NCBI GenBank assembly: GCA_032718475.1
Contig: JAUCBJ010003549.1
Coordinates: 1 to 22,045 of the forward strand
Length of the DNA: 22,045 nt
Direction: 5' to 3'
Source: Nemertoderma westbladi
Lineage: Eukaryota > Xenacoelomorpha > Nemertodermatida > Nemertodermatidae
Position 1 is the first letter of the stretch; each line of letters opens with the position of its first letter. The translations under genes were made by a program, and so were the position numbers. The notes under the pieces were generated by a model. That model saw nothing but the letters and a program-made list of their open reading frames with translations. It did no database searches and was not told the DNA's origin. Below are positions 1 to 8,200 of the stretch, piece by piece.

Positions 1-776
1 AAACTGTTTTTTATTCATTTTTTTTACTATTTGCGATGTATTTATTTTACTGAACGCCAGCAATATTAATAAAAAAAATTGTCCCATGTAATTAACCCTT
101 TTGTTATGATGGCCCGAATATAAGTCATAATTTTGTGTTATGAACAAACATCGCAATGACAATGTGGCTTTAGCAATTAGGGCGTATTATAATGAAACTG
201 GAATGCAGCATGCCGCTTATAGATATTATATAGGCCATCCCTCTACACTCAAAACCCCGTTAATCACCACAATCTTGTAGTAATAGGCAAAATTTTCGGC
301 AAAACCAGTGGCTACAATCTGCACTCAATTACTACAGTTACAATAATTAAAATGAATTCCGCTTGATGGTGTTAAGCAACATCTATTACCTAGCAACGAT
401 ATAAATAAACAACTATCGTTTCCCGACCAACACAAAAATAATTACCTGCATACCCTGTCAGCCTGTTAGCGGAAAGCTTAATAATTACTGATTTAATAGG
501 CCTATTGTTAGACTGTTTGACTTTCATTCTGCTTTTATTACCGTTACGTACTTGTAAAAATACCGCTGTGACAGTATATGGGTATAATTCATAGCCTACT
601 ATACACATAGTATACATATAGCATAGGCCTACAGTATAGTAGGCTCTTGCTGTCTTGTATAATTACTTTGGGAACCGTCCTTTATATGTACCGGTATACA
701 CCATGTCCTGGAATATAGTGTCCTTATTTTTTTATAAAAATTTTTTAAATGCTTTCATACGGCAAATCTTTCAGCT
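1..776. other. AT-rich upstream flank, no gene seen
   Basis: No convincing coding region. Short open frames on both strands here have no recognisable motif and ordinary AT-rich composition. Palindromic words TAGGCCTA or close variants occur near 498 and 624. The 21-base stretch at 702-722 is an exact inverted match to 2910-2930. Confidence 0.5.
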
Positions 777-1281
777 TTACTTACTGCTTACAAGTCATAT
801 GTGCGCCCGGCACCCGGTGCTAGAATACTGTACTCCCGTCTGGTCTCCATTTCATTTAGGCTCAATCGATTTAGTTAACAGTTCAGCGATATTATACTCG
901 CCGCATACTTAGACGTTGCAACTTACCTCCTCTGAGCTATTTGGATCGACTTGCCTTTCTGAAGCTGGAACCGCTTGAAGACGCCGCATAATTTTTGATT
1001 TAAAGATGACTTATTGTATTGTAAATAAAATTAGTCCTACTGACTTACCTTTTTAGATTTTTTTTAGCTATGGTCCTCGTGCAGGTGTAAGGGGTCATAA
1101 CCGTAAATTATTCCATCGGCAAACTCGACTGGAACTATCTAAAAATACCTTTTCACAAAGGGTAGTTCCGATATGGAACTGGCTTCCATATAGAGTGGTC
1201 AATGCCGATAATAAATTTATATTTACAAGAACTAAATCTTATTTCACTTTGCCGCTTCAACTATTAACTTACTTCCCGTAA
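777..1281 (+). pseudogene. Degenerate LINE reverse-transcriptase C-terminal fragment (CR1/Jockey-like)
   Basis: Conceptual translation in shifting frames gives the tail region that follows the RT domain in CR1/Jockey-type LINEs. In order these are AYKSYVRP (about 790-816), VLEYCTPVWSPF (about 818-853), QRYYTRRILRRC and YLDRLAFLKLEPLE (about 884-978), then FSQRVVPIWNWLP (about 1153-1191), ending at a TAA at 1279-1281. The same landmarks (ARPILEYG, RYFTRRLF, LKLQSLELRR, FTNRVVPVWNNLP) occur in the longer LINE at 7350-10550, but the two are clearly diverged. Several frameshifts and stops near 980-1060 make this a dead 5'-truncated copy. The frame from 1069 to 1281 is open for 70 codons. Confidence 0.7.
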
Positions 1282-1766
1282 ATACTGTCTGTTATTGTGT
1301 TGTATTTGTTTGTTTGTTTGAAATTCCCTTCAATAGGTTCATGTAATTATTGATTATTATTTGCATATTTGGTGTCCTGATTTTATGATTTATTTTATTT
1401 TTTTATGATTTATTATTTTTTTTTTTTAATAATGTTTTTGCGATTAAAGAGATTTCATGACTTATTTTTTATTTATTTTTTGCTTTTTGCGATTGGGTTT
1501 TATTTCACTTAATGTCTATTGTAGTCCCTGTCACAATACGTACTGAAGTATGTTTGTCTGATTTTTTTTTGAAATTATTGTATCGAGTGTTATTGTTTAC
1601 ATAATTATCACGTATATTTGCCCTTATTGTCATTTTATCTGTTTACTATGTGCCTCTTTTTATTATGTGTATTTAGTTTTGTTTTACAACCGTCAGTGCT
1701 GTTTGTAACATGGTTGTTTTCTCGACCACATTTTTACTGGTATCGAGTGTTAATAATAATAATAAG
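1282..1766 (+). mobile_element. Probable 3' UTR and (TAA)n tail of the 777-1281 LINE fragment
   Basis: T-rich non-coding sequence follows the LINE stop codon and ends in TGTTAATAATAATAATAAG at about 1748-1766. LINEs of this group often end in a short microsatellite rather than poly-A, so this is a plausible 3' end. The word TATCGAGTGTTA occurs at about 1580 and again just before the TAA run. The boundary is inferred and no target-site duplication was identified. Confidence 0.45.
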
Positions 1767-1826
1767 AAATAGAAAGCTACCTATGCACTACTACTAGTAT
1801 CGGCATGCTGCATTGCAGCTGCATTT

Positions 1827-2290
1827 TTAAGAATGCTGTGCCGGCTTGTCGACAAAATTGCGCCGCCACAACTCCCTATCACCCATGACATTTGCTAGAT
1901 CATCCGCATCTTCAAGACCAGTGTCCTTTAAGATGCGTCTCAAGAAAGTCATGGGCTGTCCACCATGCTTAATCACTCCATGAGGCTGCCAAAATACAAG
2001 ATTATGCACTGGCTGGTCGTCACGGCGAAAGCAATGTCCTGCAAAGCGGAGGCGATTTTGTTCTAGTGTCAAGCTTGGGGGAACCAATGAGACACCTCCA
2101 ATGTTATATAGTGTCTGGTTGGAAATGTGTGCATTGTACTTGACACAATGAACCCGGCGTAGCATTCTTGTGAATGTGCCATCCAGAGATTTGGTATCCT
2201 CAGCAGTTAGAGCCCAGCATGGACTCCCATAGAGGAGTACTGGAACTACTGCTGCACTAAATAATCGGACCTTAAGTTTCCGATTTCCCC
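1827..2290 (-). pseudogene. LINE reverse-transcriptase C-terminal fragment, RTE-like family
   Basis: The minus strand reads as the post-catalytic part of a non-LTR retrotransposon polyprotein. Landmarks are KVRLFSAAVVPVLLYG, LDGTFTRMLRRVH, LRFAGHCFRRDDQPV, VFWQPHGVIKHGGQP and MGDRELWRRNF, ending at a stop at about 1827. Catalytic motifs are absent, so this is only the last 150 or so residues. The open reading frame continues to an ATG at 2378, but residues encoded by 2286-2378 belong to the inverted repeat described next. The RT homology therefore starts abruptly where that repeat ends. A second decayed relative lies at 20390-20535. The family resembles RTE-like LINEs, but the clade is not certain. 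Confidence 0.75.
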
Positions 2291-2646
2291 ATGCAAGGAT
2301 TCCAAAAATGTAAAAATATTTGAATTTGGTTGGTAAATGGCTGAGATATGAGCGTTCAAAAGTTGCATGGTTTTGCACCTGCGCGAGGCTGTTTTATTCT
2401 ATTAAATAAAAATACCATAGAACATTTTGTTTATGTATGAATAGCTACATAATAGTATGTTTAAAGAAGCATTGCATTGTTACCCAGCTACGTATGGGAT
2501 AAACAAAATGTTCTGGAATATGATGTATTTATTAAATAGAATAAATGGCGTGCAGGGGAAGCAAATATATGCAACTTTCGAGTGCCCACATCTCGGCTAT
2601 TTCCCAACCAAATTCAAATGTTTTTACATTTCTGGAATCCTTGCAC
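2291..2646. repeat. Long imperfect inverted repeat (foldback), 144/148-base arms, 64-base loop
   Basis: Reading the minus strand from 2434 down to 2291 gives a sequence that aligns along its whole length to the plus strand from 2499 to 2646. Both begin ATAAACAAAATGTTCT and both contain ACCAAATTCAAAT, TTTTTACATTT and TGGAATCCTTGCA. The arms differ by scattered substitutions and small indels, so this is an old duplication or a foldback element rather than a recent hairpin. The loop is 2435-2498. The left arm's outer edge coincides with the start of the RT fragment on the minus strand. Short open frames in the arms are by-products. Confidence 0.8.
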
Positions 2647-2699
2647 GGTCAGCTTTCTATTGGTACCAACAAATCGCGATAAAGGTTCAAGAATAACTG

Positions 2700-3101
2700 C
2701 AGTATAACTGGTGAAATATCACCGGAGACACCTTTTTCAAACGCGTGTAGCTAAAGATTGAAAGCAAAAATAAAGATTCTGGCTCACCCAGCAAGGAGGA
2801 GGGAGGTGAAACTATCTCTGTTTCAAATGTCATGCAATCTCATTAAGATTTGTTGAAAAATTTTTTTTTGGGGGGGGGGGGGGAGGGGGGGTCCAGGTAC
2901 TTGAATAACGACACTATATTCCAGGACATGATGTACTACAGTAGGCTACCGGTAATATATATATTATATATATATACATATACTAGCAGACTGGTACCGG
3001 TATAGGCCTATATATATGTACTATATACTGGTATATATATATATATATATACCAATTGAGGGAATGGAGCAGGTTACAGAGGCAGGCTTTTCTAGTCAGT
3101 A
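2700..3101. other. No gene; poly-G tract and AT microsatellites
   Basis: Contains T9 followed by G14, A, G7 at 2861-2891, with G-quadruplex potential. An exact inverted match of 702-722 follows at 2910-2930. AT/TA dinucleotide tracts at about 2950-2985 and 3008-3052 are interleaved with ACCGGTATAGGCCTATA-type palindromic words. Nothing coding was recognised. Confidence 0.6.
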
Positions 3102-3191
3102 GTCATTCTATAACCAAAAAAATCAGGCAGTCAAACAATAGGTACCGGTTTGACTGCCTGATTTTTTTTTGTTATGCAGCTGTAGAATGAC
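3102..3191. repeat. Hairpin-forming inverted repeat
   Basis: Left arm 3111-3136 and right arm 3148-3174 share a perfect 15-base core (ATCAGGCAGTCAAAC and its complement), extended by A and T runs of unequal length, around an 11-base loop at 3137-3147. Further out, GTCATTCTA at 3102-3110 pairs with TAGAATGAC at 3183-3191. That leaves about 8 unpaired bases (around GCAGCTG) on the right side. It could be a small foldback or MITE remnant. No terminal target duplication is evident. Confidence 0.75.
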
Positions 3192-3533
3192 AATTACAAA
3201 CTGTTGAAAATGACGGTCCCCAAAGTAACAAGACCCCAGCATATTGCTATAAAATTGACGACCTCAATGGACAATGGGCCACCATACACAGATACACCTG
3301 TGTACGGCTAACATTTACACCCTATCAGTGGTACCGGTAGGTACGGCTATATGTACACGTACGGAAGTAATGCACTGTAGGCATAGCGGTACTGTATAAT
3401 TTTCAATTTCACCAATATTTCTCCAAATATTTAACTATTGCGAAAACAACGCATCCTCCATCTGTGCTATTTAGGCAATCATATTAGATATAGAACATAC
3501 CCGCCAAGATCAGATCATTCACCGCAGATAATT
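3192..3533. other. RSPH3 5' flank, no other gene seen
   Basis: Moderately AT-rich sequence just upstream of RSPH3. It includes GGTACCGGTA at about 3328-3340. No canonical TATA box at a convincing distance and no open frame of note. Core promoter elements probably lie between here and 3603, but the transcription start cannot be placed from sequence alone. Confidence 0.4.
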
Positions 3534-3548
3534 GTCACCCATTGCAGC
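3534..3548 (+). promoter_or_regulatory. RFX X-box-like site upstream of RSPH3
   Basis: GTCACC CAT TGCAGC matches the X-box layout GTNRCC, spacer, RGYAAC. The left half-site is perfect, the spacer is 3 bases, and the right half matches 4 of 6. It ends 55 bases before the RSPH3 ATG, within the usual range for RFX-controlled ciliary genes. Motile-cilium genes are typically under RFX and FOXJ1 control in animals. The site is seen; its function is inferred. Confidence 0.45.
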
Positions 3549-3603
3549 ATCGATTTAAACTTGCCAGATAGATAATATTCTACCGTGCCCAACATTAAAT
3601 AAC

Positions 3604-3713
3604 ATGGCGGCGACATTAGCGCAACAATCAGATCAAGTTTACAGCTTCTCCAGTCAACCAAGAGCTGTCCAACAAAGGCGAAAACCTAAATACCGTGATC
3701 CTTTCGATCAGCA
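3604..3713 (+). CDS. RSPH3: RSPH3 exon 1 (coding start), radial spoke head protein 3
   Basis: Encodes the first 36 residues plus two bases of codon 37. The ATG at 3604 has a good context (AAC ATG G). Recognisable RSPH3 N-terminal features are YSFSSQPRA (residues 13-21) and KPKYRDPFDQ (27-36), which resemble the arginine-rich segment just before the conserved YGNIM block in animal RSPH3. The donor is CA|GTTAGT at 3714. It leaves phase 2, which matches the phase of the exon 2 acceptor. An open frame continues to 3954, but beyond 3713 it becomes a low-complexity Val/Leu run from a GTT microsatellite and is intronic. RSPH3 is the scaffold of the axonemal radial spoke. The exon is short, and its assignment rests on residue similarity plus phase agreement. 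Confidence 0.85.
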
Positions 3714-3759
3714 GTTAGTATTATTTGGTCCGCGTAGCGAGACCTCTAGTATTCACTCC

Positions 3760-3806
3760 GTTGTTGTTTTGTTGTTGGTGGTGTTGTTATTGTTGTTAGG
3801 TTTTGG
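3760..3806. repeat. GTT-rich microsatellite
   Basis: Imperfect GTT/GTTGTTG tract just inside intron 1. It creates a spurious Val/Leu-rich extension of the exon 1 frame. Confidence 0.75.
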
Positions 3807-3822
3807 TATGAGGGATTGGTAC

Positions 3823-3894
3823 GGCCCCAGTAGCTCAGTTGGCAAGGCGTGGGTCTTGGAATCTCTAGGTACCGAGTTCAATCGACCATTCCGG
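3823..3894 (+). mobile_element. tRNA-like SINE or tRNA pseudogene remnant
   Basis: TAGCTCAGTTGG at 3831-3842 is a full match to the tRNA A box (RNA polymerase III internal promoter). A degenerate B box, GAGTTCAATCG at 3874-3884, lies about 43 bases downstream, the spacing of a real tRNA. The D-arm (GCTCAGTTGGCAAGGC) is recognisable. The anticodon and T stems no longer pair well and the acceptor ends do not match, so it is not a functional tRNA. A T-rich tail follows. SINE head or decayed tRNA copy are both possible. Confidence 0.5.
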
Positions 3895-4290
3895 TTAATA
3901 TTTTTTGTAGTAAGATTAGTAGTAAGCCATTCAAGGAGACAGTTCATGCGTTAGTATACGAGGACCTTTGCACGATTTCGCGCTTGTTATTATGGTACTT
4001 ACTTATGTATAGCTCCTACCATCATCATTATAAAAATTTTTGCAATTTTTGCTACTCGTTGATATTCTAGAACATGTCCTAATGCTAATACATTTTGAAA
4101 ACATATATAAATTGTGATAAGAATCACTATATCATTGTACGTAAAATATAACATTGTAATGTTTCGGTTAGAGATTGTGTTTTCCGAAAATATGTTTATC
4201 AAGGAATTTTTCAGTAAGATATCTTTTACATTTATTTCGCCATAACAGGAGCAACCATGATTAGCCACTACGATGTAAACACTTTTGATA
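3895..4290. other. Intron 1 unique AT-rich sequence, no gene seen
   Basis: No motif or repeat recognised. A minus-strand open frame spanning about 3999-4298 is AT-rich and has no family features, so I do not call it. Confidence 0.45.
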
Positions 4291-4398
4291 AAGCACATGT
4301 ATTTGTGTTATAGAGCACCTGTATTTGTGTTATAGAGCACCTGTATTTGTGTTACAGAGCACCTGTATTTGTGTTACAGAGCACCTGTATTTGTGTTT
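4291..4398. repeat. 22-base minisatellite, about 5 copies
   Basis: Unit GAGCACCTGTATTTGTGTTA plus TA or CA. Copies are in register at about 4292, 4313, 4335, 4357 and 4379. The first copy is diverged (AGCACATG) and the last is cut off at GTGTTTTCTG. Confidence 0.9.
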
Positions 4399-4558
4399 TC
4401 TGAAGTCAAATAAGCTGGAAATATTGAAGCAGTATTATTTTACGGGTATTATTTCTGACAACCGTACATTTTGAATATATTTAAGCAAAACTTAATAAAT
4501 GAATAAATTTACAAATTGAAATTGGAATCCATCAACAACAGTCGGTTAATGAAGGACA

Positions 4559-4946
4559 ATGCTGCCGCCCATGCGCGCCATTCTCTCCAGAGTAGGCCCC
4601 CTATTGGTTAACTATGTGCTGCCACCCATGCGCGCCATTCTATCCAGAGTAGGCCCCCTATTGGTTAACTATGTGCTGCCGCCCATGCGCGCCATTCTCT
4701 CCAGAGTAGGCCCCCTATTGGTTAACTATGTGCTGCCGCCCATGCGCGCCATTCTCTCCAGAGTAGGCCCCCTATTGGTTAACTATGTGCTGCCGCCCAT
4801 GCGCGCCATTCTCTCCAGAGTAGGCCCCCTATTGGTTAACTATGTGCTGCCGCCCATGCGCGCCATTCTCTCCAGAGTAGGCCCCCTATTGGTTAACTAT
4901 GTGCTGCCGCCCATGCGCGCCATTCTCTCCAGAGTAGGCCCCCTAT
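4559..4946. repeat. 57-base minisatellite, about 6.8 copies
   Basis: Units start at 4560, 4617, 4674, 4731, 4788, 4845 and 4902, and the last is cut at 4946. Copies are nearly identical: unit 2 has CCACCC for CCGCCC and one C-to-A change (CTATCC). The array is GC-rich against its AT-rich surroundings. Because 57 is divisible by three, one frame stays open for 129 codons (repeat LPPMRAILSRVGPLLVNYV). It has no flanking coding context, so I read this as a consequence of unit length. Each unit carries an NRF1-like palindrome and all but the last an inverted CCAAT box. Confidence 0.95.
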
Positions 4947-5539
4947 AAATAATTTATCAAAGAATATAAAAGAAAAATATGTATAAAAAATAGTAAAAGT
5001 AAATTATGAACTCACTGACTCACAGTATTATTTTCTCTTGTTATTTTTTTGAATGATATTCACGAATTAAGAATTCGGTTAAAAATCGCTGAACCTGTGT
5101 AGAGCTGCTGCTTATAAGTAATTTGCAGAATTGCTTTTTTCATTGAAAAATTGTTGTCTTAAATGAAAAATTAATTAGTAGAAGCGGATATTGAGTTTAC
5201 GGAACTCTTTCAAGGAATTATCCGTAATTTCCTAATGTTTTTGGGAAATATGGCCGATGCTAAACTTATCAACAAAGTCTGGTATGAGATGTTGCTTTGT
5301 ACTTGATACAGTGGGGAATATAGGGCCTACTGATATAATCGACAATTTGTGAATTTAACTCTTGTGGGTCTTTCAAATCAAATCAAATTGGGATAGGCCC
5401 CCGGGCCTATCTTTATTAGCTAGTGAAGAATAAAAACGCGAAATAAGAATAAACAATATTAAAACTGAATACTACTATTATACTAAGACTACAAAGTATT
5501 ACACGAGAACACACACGATTACATTATACAAGACTACCA
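4947..5539. other. Intron 1 sequence, no gene seen; 20-base palindrome
   Basis: AT-rich and not coding. GATAGGCCCCCGGGCCTATC at 5392-5411 is a near-perfect palindrome, mismatched only at its centre. Confidence 0.5.
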
Positions 5540-7163
5540 CTTAGCATACAGGTACCACTAACTCAATCGGTGTGTCTGTTGTTCTGTTGATCTGTTGTGG
5601 GGCGAGCGACGAAAGTAAGCGAGCTTAGCATACAGGTACCACTAACTCAATCGGTGTGTCTGTTGATCTGTTGTGGGGCGAGCGACGAAAGTAAGCGAGC
5701 TTAGCATACAGGTACCACTAACTCAATCGGTGTGTCTGTTGTTCTGTTGATCTGTTGTGGGGCGAGCGACGAAAGTAAGCGAGCTTAGCATACAGGTACC
5801 ACTAACTCAATCGGTGTGTCTGTTGATCTGTTGTGGGGCGAGCGACGAAAGTAAGCGAGCTTAGCATACAGGTACCACTAACTCAATCGGTGTGTCTGTT
5901 GTTCTGTTGATCTGTTGTGGGGCGAGCGACGAAAGTAAGCGAGCTTAGCATACAGGTACCACTAACTCAATCGGTGTGTCTGTTGTTCTGTTGATCTGTT
6001 GTGGGGCGAGCGACAAAAGTAAGCGAGCTTAGCATACAGGTACCACTAACTCAATCGGTGTGTCTGTTGCTCTGTTGATCTGTTGTGGGGCGAGCGACGA
6101 AAGTAAGCGAGCTTAGTATACAGGTACCACTAACTCAATCGGTGTGTCTGTTGCTCTGTTGATCTGTTGTGGGGCGAGCGACAAAAGTAAGCGAGCTTAG
6201 CATACAGGTACCACTAACTCAATCGGTGTGTCTGTTGGTCTGTTGATCTGTTGTGGGGCGATCGACAAAAGTAAGCGAACTTAGCATACAGGTACCACTA
6301 ACTCAATCGGTGTGTCTGTTGCTCTGTTGATCTGTTGTGGGGCGAGCGACGAAAGTAAGCGAGCTTAGCATACAGGTACCACTAACTCAATCGGTGTGTC
6401 TGTTGTTCTGTTGATCTGTTGTGGGGCGAGCGACGAAAGTAAGCGAGCTTAGCATACAGGTAGCACTAACTCAATCGGTGTGTCTGTTGTTCTGTTGATC
6501 TGTTGTGGGGCGAGCGACAAAAGTAAGCGAGCTTAGCATACAGGTACCACTAACTCAATCGGTGTGTCTGTTGCTCTGTTGATCTGTTGTGGGGCGAGCG
6601 ACGAAAGTAAGCGAGCTTAGCATACAGGTACCACTAACTCAATCGGTGTGTCTGTTGCTCTGTTGATCTGTTGTGGGGCGAGCGACGAAAGTAAGCGAGC
6701 TTAGCATACAGGTACCACTAACTCAATCGGTGTGTCTGTTGCTCTGTTGATCTGTTGTGGGGCGAGCGACAAAAGTAAGCGAGCTTAGCATACGGGTACC
6801 ACTAACTCAATCGGTGTGTCTGTTGCTCTGTTGATCTGTTGTGGGGCGAGCGACAAAAGTAAGCGAGCTTAGCATACAGGTACCACTAACTCAATCGGTG
6901 TGTCTGTTGTGGGGCGAGCGACGAAAGTAAGCGAGCTTAGCATACAGGTACCACTAACTCAATCGGTGTGTCTGTTGCTCTGTTGATCTGTTGTGGGGCG
7001 AGCGACAAAAGTAAGCGAGCTTAGCATACGGGTACCACTAACTCAATCGGTGTGTCTGTTGCTCTGTTGATCTGTTGTGGGGCGAGCGACAAAAGTAAGC
7101 GAGCTTAGCATACGGGTACCACTAACTCAATCGGTGTGTCTGTTGCTCTGTTGATCTGTTGTG
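5540..7163. repeat. Minisatellite, 20 units of 84, 76 or 68 bases
   Basis: Units begin CTTAGCATACAGGTACCACT at 5540, 5624, 5700, 5784, 5860 and then mostly every 84 bases to 7104; the last unit stops at about 7163. Most units are 84 bases, those at 5624 and 5784 are 76, and the one at 6868 is 68. The 8-base steps come from an internal subrepeat TCTGTTGN, present three, two or one times. Substitutions are few, for example GACGAAAG or GACAAAAG. The length is not a multiple of three and no frame stays open. Confidence 0.95.
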
Positions 7164-7350
7164 TCCAATTTTAAACGTTAATAACTCAGCCATATGTTAA
7201 TGAAATTTAACCAAACTTGGTACAGATGTAGTCTGGCAAAAGTTTAGAAATTTTCCAAGTTGAATTTTCGCGTGGCCTTCGAGAAGCTAAGATAATAGCA
7301 GTTAATTAGTTAATTAAGTTGATTAGTTGATTAGATTTTGATTAGTTGGT
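7164..7350. other. Short sequence between minisatellite and LINE
   Basis: Starts CCAATTTTAAACGTTAATAA directly after the last minisatellite unit. It contains AACTCAGCCATATGTTAATG, which loosely resembles ATATCTCAGCCATTTACCAA in the left arm of the 2.3 kb inverted repeat. It ends in TTAATTAGTTAATTAAGTTG-type simple sequence. It may be LINE 5' UTR or the edge of the repeat-bearing element. Confidence 0.35.
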
Positions 7351-7483
7351 AAGTTGATTAGGGCTTCCAATCTCAGGAAAACTCTAGCAAAACGTCATAC
7401 AGGTACAACACCTCAGGGTCCTTCCACTGTGAACCAACAATCAAACCGAAACCCGAGTTTCCAACAACTACCTTTTTCGCCTC

Positions 7484-8200
7484 ATGCAGATACTTCATCA
7501 GTACTTCATCATTTCTTGCTATTACGCAAACGTGCAATCAATGAACTCAGTATCAAAGCAGACTAATCTCGAAGTTATGCTATTCACTGGAGAATACTCG
7601 CTAATCGGCCTCAGTGAAACAAACCTTGACTTCACTATTCCAAATTCTGTGTGTCTTGGAGAATATAAGACTCACTACGAGATGTTCCGAAAGGACCGTA
7701 CTGAGCGTAGCATGGGAGGAGTTGCCATTATATGCAACCGCGAACTATCTCCTATACTCGTTCCAATTCCACCAATATATGACGTGATTGAGTGCATGGC
7801 AATCGATGGGCGGGCCAGTCTGGTTCTCAGTTCAGATTTGTTTGTGTTTATCGACCTCCTAACACATGTTATGTAAATAACCCCCTTTCAATAAACCAAT
7901 ATAATAATTTAATGTGTAATCTCTTAGAATGGCTTTGTTCACCTTCTTATTCCACAGTAATAGTTGGTGATTTTAACTTTCCTGATTTTAATTGGCCTGA
8001 CAACAGTTTTCCTAACTGTAATATATATAGTGATTTTAATGATTTTTTATTGCGTTGAGACCTAACTCAATTTGTCAATTTTCCAACAAGGTACCAAAAC
8101 ACTTTAGACTTATTGTTATGTAATGATGACGACTTTGTATCTAATACTATGAGTTTACCTAATTTTGATACCAGCGACCATTCATCGTTCAGTTTCGTTG
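7484..8200 (+). pseudogene. LINE apurinic-like endonuclease domain, frameshifted
   Basis: The endonuclease nicks target DNA to prime reverse transcription. The expected motifs are present in order. CYYANVQSMN marks the domain start (about 7517-7546), and GLSETN carries the metal-binding Glu (codon 7616-7618). YRPP is at 7849-7860, VIVGDFN has the catalytic Asp and Asn (GDFN at 7966-7977), and TSDHSSF is at about 8170-8190. The reading frame shifts by one between about 7800 and 7845, and an in-frame TGA sits at 8056-8058 (most likely a Trp codon originally). Motif residues themselves look intact, so the damage is mainly to the frame. Confidence 0.85.

Noticed and set aside
390-912. Short open frames of 75 and 85 codons on opposite strands
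   Set aside because: No motif and AT-rich. The plus-strand frame owes part of its length to the decayed LINE at 777-1281.
2457-2696. 79-codon open frame with TKFKCFYISGILA
   Set aside because: It is the right arm of the inverted repeat and mirrors the extension of the minus-strand LINE frame, so it is not an independent gene.
3823-3894. Functional tRNA gene
   Set aside because: Acceptor and T stems do not pair and the B box is degenerate, so only a remnant or SINE head is supported.
3714-3954. Extension of RSPH3 exon 1 into a Val/Leu-rich tail resembling a membrane segment
   Set aside because: It is a GTT microsatellite inside intron 1. The donor at 3714 is phase-matched to exon 2 and restores the conserved protein.
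3999-4298. 99-codon minus-strand open frame with hydrophobic stretches
   Set aside because: AT-rich sequence gives Ile/Phe/Tyr runs by chance. No family resemblance or splice context.
4292-4398. Telomere-like or regulatory 22-base array
   Set aside because: The unit does not resemble a telomeric repeat, and five copies with no known site support only a simple minisatellite.
4559-4948. 129-codon open frame with 19-residue repeat
   Set aside because: Same effect from a 57-base unit. There is no coding flank and the frame begins and ends with the repeat.
5540-7163. CRISPR-like array
   Set aside because: Units are contiguous with no unique spacers, and the DNA is clearly eukaryotic.
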